In this document: positions 1 to 5,515 of the stretch, piece by piece
Layout of the letters: every line of letters starts with the position of its first letter
Position numbering within the stretch: position 1 is the stretch's first letter
Source of the DNA: DATFPQ01 sp035264765
GTDB lineage: Bacteria; Actinomycetota; Actinomycetes; Actinomycetales; Angustibacteraceae
Assembly: GCA_035264765.1 (NCBI GenBank)
Contig: DATFPQ010000296.1
Location: 1 to 9,756, forward strand
Direction of reading: 5' to 3'
DNA: 9,756 nt
The notes under the pieces: model-generated
Told to the model about the DNA's origin: nothing
What the model saw: only the letters and a program-made list of their open reading frames with translations
Database searches by the model: none
Translations under genes and position numbers: made by a program

Positions 1-997
1 GGCTCGCGAGCACCGTGACCAGGCCGGCCAGGCCCCGCCGGTGGTCGGTGCGCGGCTGCCGGGCGAGCCCGGCGTCGACCACCACCCGGACGCCCGGGAC
101 GGTCACCGAGGACTCCGCCACCGCCGTCGACACGACCACCCGGCGACGAGGGCCTGGCGTCAGGGCGGCGTCCTGCTCGCGGGCCGGCAGCCGTCCGTGC
201 AGGGGCCGGACGTCGGCGTCCACACCGCCGAGCCTGCGGACCACCCCGCTCACCTCGCCGGCACCCGGAAGGAACACCAGCACGTCGCCGGCCCGCTCGG
301 CCAGCGCCGAGCGCACCGTTGCCGCCACGTGGTCGAGGTAGGCCGGGGTGACCCCTCGCTCGTCGGTCCGCCGCACGCGAGGCGGAGGCGGGCTCCACAC
401 GACGTCGACCGGGAAGGACGTCCCCGGCACCTCAACCACGGGCGCCGCGCCGTCGGCGCCACCGACGACCTCGGCCGTGCGGTCCGCCTCAACGGTCGCC
501 GACATCGCGACCAGGCGGAGGTCGTCCCGCAGGTTGGTGCGGACGTCGACGAGCAGGGCCAGCAGGAGGTCGGCGTCCAGGTGCCGCTCGTGGCACTCGT
601 CCAGCACGACGGCGGCGACGCCGGGCAGCTCGGGGTCGCGCTGCAGCCGGCGCAGCAGGACGCCGGTCGTCACCACCTCCACGCGGGTGGCCGGGCCGGC
701 CCGGCGCTCGCCGCGAACGGCGTAGCCCGCGGTCGTCCCCACCGGCTCGCCGAGCAGGGCGGCCAGCCGGCGCGCCGCCGCGCGCGCGGCCAGCCGGCGG
801 GGCTCGGCCACGACGACCCGCCCGGGGTGGTCCACCGCCAGGGCCGGGGGCACCAGCGTGGTCTTCCCCGTGCCGGGCGGTGCCTGCAGCACCGCGGTAC
901 CCGCCCGCTGCACGGCACGAAGCAGCGACGGGATGCCTTCGACGACCGGCAGCGGCGGGGGGTGGCGCACCAACCGGTGCAGGGCGTCCTCGGGCAC
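1..997 (-). CDS. hrpB: ATP-dependent helicase HrpB, N-terminal part (cut by window edge)
   Basis: A DEAH-type SF2 helicase of the HrpB family, read from a GTG at 997 down to the left edge; 332 codons are visible. Reading the minus strand shows the motifs in order: Walker A APPGTGKTT (about residues 39-47), motif Ia EPRRLAAR (65-72), motif II DECHER (133-138), motif III MSAT (165-168), motif IV near LVFLPGAGE, and motif V around STAVAESSVTVPG. The stretch from VVTTGVLLRRLQRDPELPGV to DDLRLVAMSAT follows the known HrpB pattern closely; E. coli HrpB has DEFHER where this has DECHER. Family members are about 800 residues, so motif VI and the C-terminal HrpB domains lie outside the window. The family is assigned as RNA/nucleic-acid helicases, but its cellular role in actinobacteria is poorly defined. 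No clear ribosome binding site precedes the GTG; a CACACT hexamer six bases upstream might serve a leaderless start. It is divergent from the permease. Confidence 0.93.
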   Translation of the reverse strand, partial: MPEDALHRLVRHPPPLPVVEGIPSLLRAVQRAGTAVLQAPPGTGKTTLVPPALAVDHPGRVVVAEPRRLAARAAARRLAALLGEPVGTTAGYAVRGERRAGPATRVEVVTTGVLLRRLQRDPELPGVAAVVLDECHERHLDADLLLALLVDVRTNLRDDLRLVAMSATVEADRTAEVVGGADGAAPVVEVPGTSFPVDVVWSPPPPRVRRTDERGVTPAYLDHVAATVRSALAERAGDVLVFLPGAGEVSGVVRRLGGVDADVRPLHGRLPAREQDAALTPGPRRRVVVSTAVAESSVTVPGVRVVVDAGLARQPRTDHRRGLAGLVTVLAS

Positions 998-1016
998 CGC
1001 ACGAGTGTGCCGAACA

Positions 1017-1041
1017 GCCGGCGGCCAATGCCGACGCCGGC
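1017..1041. repeat. 7-bp inverted repeat in the hrpB/gabP divergent gap
   Basis: GCCGGCG at 1017-1023 is the exact reverse complement of CGCCGGC at 1035-1041, with an 11-base spacer. It lies 20-44 bases upstream of the hrpB start codon, where an operator could sit, but in DNA this GC-rich a 7-bp GC-only dyad is expected fairly often. Function is unknown. Confidence 0.3.
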
Positions 1042-1093
1042 ACGAGGACTTCCCGCGACATCCAGCGTTGATGCCGGTGTAACCGGTCGGGGC

Positions 1094-1099
1094 TAGTCT
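1094..1099 (+). promoter_or_regulatory. Possible -10 element of the gabP promoter
   Basis: TAGTCT fits the actinobacterial TANNNT -10 pattern and lies 31 bases before the ATG at 1131, which leaves room for a short leader carrying the ribosome binding site GGAAAGG at 1118-1124. A TTGATG at 1068-1073 is 20 bases upstream, too far for an ideal -35, so the call is tentative. Confidence 0.25.
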
Positions 1100-1130
1100 C
1101 GGCCGACTCGTACCGTCGGAAAGGTCCCTC

Positions 1131-2546
1131 ATGTCCGGTATGTCGAAAGGCGAGCTGGGCCACGGGCTCAAGCCGCGGCACGTCACCATGATCTCCATCG
1201 CCGGGGTGATCGGCGCGGGGCTGTTCGTCGGCTCGGCCAAGGCCATCGCCGAGGCCGGTCCGGCGGTGCTCGTCTCGTACGCGCTCGCCGGCGGGCTCGT
1301 CGTCCTGGTCATGCGGATGCTCGGCGAGATGGCCACTGCGCAGCCGGACACGGGGTCGTTCTCCACGTACGCCGACCGCGCACTCGGACGCTGGGCGGGG
1401 TTCTCGGTCGGCTGGCTCTACTGGTGGTTCTGGGTGCTCGTGATCCCGGTCGAGGCCACCGCGGGGGCGCTGATCCTGAGCGACTTTCTCGGTGGGCCGC
1501 AGTGGGTATGGGCGCTCCTCATCACCGGCCTGCTCACCGTGACGAACCTGTTCAGCGTCGGCAACTACGGCGAGTTCGAGTTCTGGTTCGCGCTGGTCAA
1601 GGTCGTGGCGATCGTCGCCTTCATCATCATCGGGCTGCTCGCGATCTTCGGGGTCTTCGCCGGGTCGCGCACCAGCGGGCTCGGCGGCCTGTTCGAGGCG
1701 GGGGGCTTCCTGCCCAACGGGTTCGGCGCGGTCCTCGCGGCCATGCTCACCACCATGTTCACCTTCATGGGCACCGAGATCGTGACGATCGCGGCGGCCG
1801 AGTCGGCCGACCCGGAGAAGGGGATCAGCCGCGCGGTGAACTCGGTGATCTGGCGGATCAGTCTGTTCTACCTCGGCTCGATCTTCGTCGTCGTCGCCCT
1901 CGCCCGGTGGAACGACCCCGGTCTGGTGGAGAACGGCTCGTACCAGCACGTGCTCAGCCTGATCGGCGTGCCCGGCGCCAAGCTCATCGTGGACCTCGTT
2001 GTGCTGACCGCGGTCAGCAGCTGCCTGAACTCCGCCCTCTACACGGCGTCCCGGATGGCCTTCTCGCTCTCCCGCCGCGGTGACGCGCCGAGGTCGTGGA
2101 GCTCGGTGAGCTCGCGCGGGGTCCCGCGCAACGCGATCCTGGCCTCGACGGCAGTCGGCTTCCTCGCCGTGCTGGGCAACTACGTGCTGCCGGACGCCAT
2201 CTTCGGCTACCTGCTCGCCACCACCGGGGCGATCGCCCTGTTCGTCTACCTGGTGATCGCGCTGAGCCAGCTGGTGATGCGGCGCCGGATGGACGCCGAG
2301 GGGCAGCAGGCACCGGTGCGGATGTGGGCCTTCCCGGCGCTGACCTGGGTGGCTATCGCGTTCATCGTCGGCGTCCTCGTGCTGATGCTGGTACGGCCGG
2401 GCCACCGGCTCGAGCTGGCGCTGTCCCTCGTGCTGGCCGCCGTGATCGTCGTGACTGGTCTCGCGCTTCAGCGCCGGCACCCGGCTCCCGTGGAGGAGGC
2501 CGTGCCCGCCGGGGCCGCCGCGGGAGGCGAGCGCACGATCGGCTGA
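1131..2546 (+). CDS. gabP: GABA permease-like amino acid transporter (APC superfamily)
   Basis: A 471-residue integral membrane transporter of the amino acid/polyamine/organocation superfamily, closest by recognition to GabP (4-aminobutyrate:H+ symporter). Family signatures include HGLKPRHVTMISIAGVIGAG with GLFVGS near residues 11-35, EAGPAVL (41-47), DTGSFSTYA, WLYWWFWVLVIP, NYGEFEFW, FMGTEIVTIAAAES, NSVIWRIS and SCLNSALYTASRM, all in the order found in E. coli GabP. About 12 hydrophobic segments span the protein and the length is typical. The ATG at 1131 has GGAAAGG six bases upstream; a second ATG at 1140 is possible. The gene stands alone, divergent from hrpB and followed by a strong hairpin, so it is probably monocistronic. 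Substrate cannot be settled from sequence alone: related paralogues carry proline or aromatic amino acids. No gabT/gabD genes are seen in the window. Confidence 0.9.
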   Translation: MSGMSKGELGHGLKPRHVTMISIAGVIGAGLFVGSAKAIAEAGPAVLVSYALAGGLVVLVMRMLGEMATAQPDTGSFSTYADRALGRWAGFSVGWLYWWFWVLVIPVEATAGALILSDFLGGPQWVWALLITGLLTVTNLFSVGNYGEFEFWFALVKVVAIVAFIIIGLLAIFGVFAGSRTSGLGGLFEAGGFLPNGFGAVLAAMLTTMFTFMGTEIVTIAAAESADPEKGISRAVNSVIWRISLFYLGSIFVVVALARWNDPGLVENGSYQHVLSLIGVPGAKLIVDLVVLTAVSSCLNSALYTASRMAFSLSRRGDAPRSWSSVSSRGVPRNAILASTAVGFLAVLGNYVLPDAIFGYLLATTGAIALFVYLVIALSQLVMRRRMDAEGQQAPVRMWAFPALTWVAIAFIVGVLVLMLVRPGHRLELALSLVLAAVIVVTGLALQRRHPAPVEEAVPAGAAAGGERTIG

Positions 2547-2554
2547 GCACCGAA

Positions 2555-2592
2555 CCACCGACGTGGCTGGGCTGTCGCGGCCGCGTCGGTGG
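2555..2592 (+). terminator. Strong hairpin after gabP, probable transcription terminator
   Basis: The arms 2555-2569 and 2578-2592 pair over 15 bp, including two G-U pairs, around an 8-base loop. The outer nine pairs (CCACCGACG with CGTCGGTGG) are perfect. It starts 8 bases after the gabP stop codon. There is no T tract, as is common for actinobacterial terminators. The G-U pairs would be A-C mismatches in minus-strand RNA, so the structure favours plus-strand transcripts. It ends about 40 bases before the malic enzyme start and would separate the two transcription units. Confidence 0.6.
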
Positions 2593-2632
2593 GACAGAAT
2601 GGGGCGCCACGCCCGTCCCGCGAGAGGTCCCC

Positions 2633-4051
2633 ATGCCGTCAGCGCCCAGCGTCTCCTACTCGATCACCGTCCGGCTGGAGCTGCCGGCGCGACCGACCGC
2701 GGTGAGCGAGCTCACCGCCGTCGTCGAGAAGGGCGGCGGGCTCGTCACCGCCCTCGACGTGACGGCGTCCGGCCCCTCCCGCGTGCGGGTCGACCTGACC
2801 TGCGCGGCCCGGGACGTCGAGCACGCGAGCGCGCTCGTCGCCGGGATGCGCGCCCTGCACGGCGTCGAGATCGGCCGGGTCAGCGACCGGACCTTCCTGG
2901 TGCACCTGGGCGGCAAGCTGACCATCGAGCCCAAGGTGCCGATCCGCAACCGCGACGACCTCTCGTTGATCTACACGCCCGGGGTCGCACGGGTCTGCAT
3001 GGCGATCGCGGAGAACCCGGACGACGCGCGCCGCCTGACCATCAAGCGCAACACCGTCGCGGTGGTCAGCGACGGCTCGGCCGTGCTGGGTCTGGGCAAC
3101 ATCGGGCCGCTCGCCGCGCTGCCCGTGATGGAGGGCAAGGCGGCCCTGTTCAAGCGGTTCGCCGGCATCGACGCCTTCCCGATCTGCCTGGACACCCAGG
3201 ACACCGACGAGATCGTCGCCGCGGTCAAGGCGGTGGCGCCGGTCTTCGCCGGGATCAACCTGGAGGACATCAGCGCGCCGCGGTGCTTCGAGATCGAGGC
3301 CCGGCTGCGCAAGGAGCTGTCCATCCCGGTGTTCCATGACGACCAGCACGGCACCGCGATCGTCACGCTGGCCGCCCTCACCAACGCGCTTCGCGTGGTG
3401 GGCAAGCAGCTGCCGGACGTCCGGATCGTGATGTCCGGCGCCGGGGCGGCGGGGACGGCGATCCTCACCCTGCTCCTGCACGCCGGTGCGCGCGACGTCG
3501 TGGTGTGCGACGTGGCGGGTGTCGTGGAGCCGTCGCGTCCGGACGTCGCAGCCGAGCCCGCGTCGACCCTCTACCGGGTGGCCACCATCACCAACCCGCG
3601 TGGCGTCAGCGGCACCCTGCGCGAGGCCCTGGTCGGCGCCGACGTGTTCGTCGGGGTCTCCGCGCCCGGCATCCTCACCGGCGCCGACATCGCCACCATG
3701 GCCGAGGACGCCGTGGTGTTCGCGATGGCCAACCCGGACCCGGAGGTGGACCCGGTGGCCGCCGCCGAGCACGCCGCCGTCGTCGCCACCGGGCGCAGCG
3801 ACTTCGCGAACCAGATCAACAACGTGCTGGCCTTTCCCGGCGTCTTCCGCGGCCTCCTGGACGCGCAGTCCGCGCACGTCGACGAGCCGGTGCTGCTCGC
3901 CGCCGCCCAGGCGCTCGCCGCGACCGTGTCCGACGAGGAGCTCAACGCGACCTACATCGTGCCGAGCGTCTTCCATCCCGACGTCACCAAGGTCGTGGCC
4001 GCCGCGGTCGAGAAGGCCGCCACCGGCCCACGGCACCCCCACCTGCCGTGA
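2633..4051 (+). CDS. Malic enzyme with N-terminal ACT domain
   Basis: A 472-residue NAD(P)-dependent malate dehydrogenase (oxaloacetate-decarboxylating), converting malate to pyruvate and CO2 with NAD(P)H. Residues about 8-85 look like an ACT domain (SITVRLELPARPTAVSELTA opening), a typical small-ligand regulatory module. The catalytic part follows: YTPGVA (114-119, catalytic Tyr), VVSDGSAVLGLGNIGPLAA, EGKAALFKRF (Lys169), INLEDISAP with metal-binding Glu211/Asp212, HDDQHGT (235-241), the Rossmann loop SGAGAAG (268-274), FAMANPDPE and NQINNVLAFPG (393-403). The family is bacterial SfcA-like; NAD versus NADP preference is not decided here. The ATG at 2633 has GAGAGG at 2622-2627, giving a good ribosome binding site; longer upstream reading in the same frame runs through gabP in the wrong frame and was rejected. 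It heads a compact group with the VanZ-like and YqgE genes. The gap before it holds the gabP terminator and a weak -10-like CAGAAT near 2595. Confidence 0.93.
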   Translation: MPSAPSVSYSITVRLELPARPTAVSELTAVVEKGGGLVTALDVTASGPSRVRVDLTCAARDVEHASALVAGMRALHGVEIGRVSDRTFLVHLGGKLTIEPKVPIRNRDDLSLIYTPGVARVCMAIAENPDDARRLTIKRNTVAVVSDGSAVLGLGNIGPLAALPVMEGKAALFKRFAGIDAFPICLDTQDTDEIVAAVKAVAPVFAGINLEDISAPRCFEIEARLRKELSIPVFHDDQHGTAIVTLAALTNALRVVGKQLPDVRIVMSGAGAAGTAILTLLLHAGARDVVVCDVAGVVEPSRPDVAAEPASTLYRVATITNPRGVSGTLREALVGADVFVGVSAPGILTGADIATMAEDAVVFAMANPDPEVDPVAAAEHAAVVATGRSDFANQINNVLAFPGVFRGLLDAQSAHVDEPVLLAAAQALAATVSDEELNATYIVPSVFHPDVTKVVAAAVEKAATGPRHPHLP

Positions 4052-4437
4052 GCGGGCCGCAGCCGGACCGCGCCCGGCAGGGTCCACGGAGCACCGACCG
4101 CGTCGTGCTGGCCGTCACCGTCGTCGTCCACCTGGTGGTGCTGTACGCGCCCCGCGCGCCGTCGACCGGCGCCACCGTGGGGCTCGACAAGCTGGTGCAC
4201 GCCGCGGTCTTCGGCGCGGTGGCCTGGGCCGCGACGCGCTGCGGTGCCTCCCGTGGGGTCGTGGGTTCCGTGCTCGTGGCCCACGCCGTCCTGAGCGAGG
4301 TGCTCCAGGGCACGGTGCTGGCGCACCGCAGCGGCGATCCGCTGGACGCGGTGGCGGACACGGTCGGCGTCGCGCTCGGGCTGGCGCTCGGGACGGTGCT
4401 GGAGGGACGTCGTACCGGGACGGTCCGCCGTGCCTGA
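4048..4437 (+). CDS. VanZ-like small membrane protein
   Basis: A 129-residue protein starting with GTG inside the malic enzyme stop (GTGA overlap, 4 bases), which suggests translational coupling. It has about three to four hydrophobic segments (around residues 18-34, 48-62, 70-83 and 101-116). Conserved VanZ-family positions are visible: Asp47-Lys48 and His51 in LDKLVHAAVFG, Glu84 and Gln87 in SEVLQG, and Arg94, Asp97, Asp100, Asp104 and Gly107 in HRSGDPLDAVADTVG. The family is named after the teicoplanin-resistance accessory protein VanZ, but most stand-alone members are uncharacterised, so no resistance role is implied. The protein is short even for the family. Its last 8 bases overlap the next gene, placing it in the same operon as the malic enzyme and YqgE. 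Confidence 0.82.
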   Translation: MSGPQPDRARQGPRSTDRVVLAVTVVVHLVVLYAPRAPSTGATVGLDKLVHAAVFGAVAWAATRCGASRGVVGSVLVAHAVLSEVLQGTVLAHRSGDPLDAVADTVGVALGLALGTVLEGRRTGTVRRA

Positions 4438-5011
4438 CCCGCTGGACCTCCCGGACGGCCGGCCGCTCGTCGGGCGGCTGCTCGTCGCGACGCCGGCGCT
4501 ACGCTCGCCCGCCTTCTCGCGGACCGTGGTGCTGCTGCTGGACCACGGGAACGAGGGGGCGCTCGGGGTCGTGCTCAACCGGCCGATGGAGGTCGAGGTC
4601 GCGGCGGTCCTGCCGGACTGGCAGCCGCACGTCACCGACCCCGGGGTCCTGTTCCAGGGCGGCCCGGTGGCGCTGGACTCGGCCCTCGGCCTGGTGTCCG
4701 TGCCCGGCGACGAGCTGGAGCCGCCGGGGGTGCGCCGGATCAGCGGCTCCCTGGGGCTGGTCGACCTCGACGCCACCCCGGAGGAGGTCGTGCCTCGTGT
4801 GTCGGGCATGCGGATCTTCGCCGGGTACGCGGGCTGGGCGGCCGGCCAGCTCGAGGCGGAGGTCAGCGAGGGCTCCTGGTACGTGGTGGACGGCGAGGCG
4901 CGGGACGCGTTCGTCGACGACCCGGCGTCCCTGTGGCGGGACGTCCTGCGCCGGCAGGGCGGCGACCTCGCCTACGTCGCCTCGTTCCCGCCGGACCCCA
5001 GCCTGAACTGA
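4430..5011 (+). CDS. YqgE/AlgH family protein (DUF179)
   Basis: A 193-residue cytosolic protein of the YqgE/AlgH family. Diagnostic stretches are GRLLVATPALRSPAFSRTVV (15-34), LDHGNEGALGVVLNRP (37-52), FQGGPV (75-80) and FAGYAGWAAGQLEAEV (about 130-145). Length matches the usual 180-200 residues. Family function is not established: AlgH was named for a link to alginate regulation in Pseudomonas, and the fold suggests a regulatory or binding protein. The GTG at 4430 overlaps the VanZ-like gene by 8 bases and has no strong ribosome binding site of its own (GGAGGG at 4401-4406 is too far), so translation is probably coupled to the upstream gene. Confidence 0.92.
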   Translation: MPDPLDLPDGRPLVGRLLVATPALRSPAFSRTVVLLLDHGNEGALGVVLNRPMEVEVAAVLPDWQPHVTDPGVLFQGGPVALDSALGLVSVPGDELEPPGVRRISGSLGLVDLDATPEEVVPRVSGMRIFAGYAGWAAGQLEAEVSEGSWYVVDGEARDAFVDDPASLWRDVLRRQGGDLAYVASFPPDPSLN

Positions 5012-5036
5012 GCGGTGAGGCCCTCCGGCGCCGTGG

Positions 5037-5057
5037 GGCGACGTCCTGGACGCCGCC
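5037..5057. promoter_or_regulatory. Operator-like dyad abutting the DUF3039 -10 element
   Basis: Half-sites GGCGACGTCC (5037-5046) and GGACGCCGCC (5048-5057) are inverted copies matching at 9 of 10 positions around a single central T at 5047. The dyad ends exactly where the TACACT -10 begins and covers the position expected for a -35. A repressor site is a reasonable guess; in RNA it could form only a shorter hairpin. Confidence 0.35.
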
Positions 5058-5063
5058 TACACT
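5058..5063 (+). promoter_or_regulatory. Probable -10 of a leaderless promoter for the DUF3039 gene
   Basis: TACACT fits TANNNT and is followed by 8 bases and then the ATG at 5072. No Shine-Dalgarno sequence is present in between (TTGTTGCCC). This spacing would start the transcript at or next to the A of the ATG, the usual leaderless arrangement in actinobacteria. No good -35 hexamer is visible. Confidence 0.45.
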
Positions 5064-5071
5064 TGTTGCCC

Positions 5072-5386
5072 ATGACTACCGACGACCCGTACGCCGACCC
5101 CGGACGACCCGGGCAGCTGCCCGGTGCCCCTGACGGCTCGCCGCAGCGCACCGCCGTGATCGAGCGTGAAGTCGTCGAGCAGGAGACCGCCGAGCCGGGG
5201 GACCACGAGCGCTTCGCCCACTACGTGCGCAAGGAGAAGATCCTCGAGAGCGCCCTGTCCGGTGAGCCGGTGATCGCCCTGTGCGGAAAGGTGTGGGTGC
5301 CCGGTCGCGACCCGAACCGCTTCCCGGTGTGCCCGACCTGCAAGGAGATCTACCAGGGCCTCCGCGGCCCGCAGGACGAGGACTGA
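5072..5386 (+). CDS. DUF3039 family protein
   Basis: A 104-residue protein with a variable acidic N-terminus (1-45) and a highly conserved core, RFAHYVRKEKILESALSGEP (47-66), followed by ALCGKVWVPGRDPNRFPVCP (69-88) and TCKEIYQGLRG. This core is the DUF3039 signature known from many actinobacteria. Cys71 and the CPTC pair (Cys87, Cys90) with His50 could form a small zinc site; this is inference. Function is unknown. No signal peptide or membrane segment is present. It has its own probable leaderless promoter and a dyad just upstream, so it may be transcribed separately from the malic enzyme-VanZ-YqgE group, although read-through is possible. From memory of actinobacterial genomes, DUF3039 genes often sit near the type of helicase found at 6633; here the protease lies between them. 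Confidence 0.92.
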   Translation: MTTDDPYADPGRPGQLPGAPDGSPQRTAVIEREVVEQETAEPGDHERFAHYVRKEKILESALSGEPVIALCGKVWVPGRDPNRFPVCPTCKEIYQGLRGPQDED

Positions 5387-5404
5387 GGGGACCCGCGGCT
5401 CCCC
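5387..5404 (+). terminator. Weak hairpin directly after DUF3039
   Basis: GGGGA (5387-5391) pairs with TCCCC (5400-5404) around an 8-base loop that starts right after the stop codon. The stem is short and no T tract follows. The CCCC arm is also the left arm of the next palindrome, so the two structures exclude each other. Termination is only one possible reading. Confidence 0.3.
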
Positions 5405-5415
5405 AAACTTTGGGG
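5401..5415. promoter_or_regulatory. Perfect palindrome upstream of the metalloprotease gene
   Basis: CCCCAAA, a single C, then TTTGGGG: a 7-bp perfect inverted repeat, AT-containing in a very GC-rich setting, 101 bases before the protease ATG. It looks like a dimeric regulator's operator. The half-site TTTGGGG appears again at 5459-5465 in the second copy of the neighbouring direct repeat. Confidence 0.5.
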
Positions 5416-5417
5416 TT

Positions 5418-5476
5418 GCGTTACCAACGGGGGACGAGTTCGGGCCACTGGCGTTACCTTTGGGGGCAGAGTTCGG
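5418..5476. repeat. 33-bp-period direct repeat upstream of the metalloprotease
   Basis: Two 26-base units, 5418-5443 and 5451-5476, share GCGTTACC, three variable bases, GGGGG, two variable bases and GAGTTCGG. The exact period is 33 bases, about three helical turns, which would put bound proteins on roughly the same DNA face. The 5455-5460 TACCTT in the second copy fits TANNNT but has no partner -35. Position in a promoter leader suggests tandem activator or repressor sites. Confidence 0.6.
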
Positions 5477-5515
5477 CGCCTGACGCGGCGCTTCACGTTC
5501 CGCTGAGGAGGGCCG

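Noticed and set aside
489..2558. A 689-codon open frame on the minus strand opposite gabP and hrpB
   Set aside because: Composition is dominated by Arg, Gly, Asp, His and Pro, with no recognisable motif; it is the antisense shadow of the GC-rich gabP and an off-frame of hrpB.
2096..4051. A longer start for the malic enzyme reaching back into gabP
   Set aside because: The added residues are an off-frame reading of gabP; the ATG at 2633 has a good ribosome binding site and begins the ACT domain.
2639..4087. A 482-codon minus-strand open frame opposite the malic enzyme
   Set aside because: It mirrors the malic enzyme codons, is rich in His, Asp, Gly and Arg, and has no domain signal; the plus-strand enzyme is unmistakable.
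4048..4437. Glycopeptide-resistance role suggested by the VanZ name
   Set aside because: No vanR/S/H/A/X-type genes are present and most VanZ-like proteins have no resistance link; the context is metabolic.
3486..5006. A 506-codon plus-strand frame across malic enzyme, VanZ-like and YqgE
   Set aside because: Ser/Arg/Pro/Thr-rich low-complexity translation in a second frame of three recognised genes.
5418..5476. CRISPR-like or transposon end repeats
   Set aside because: Only two units, an 7-base interval and internal variation; no cas gene, transposase, target duplication or inverted termini nearby.
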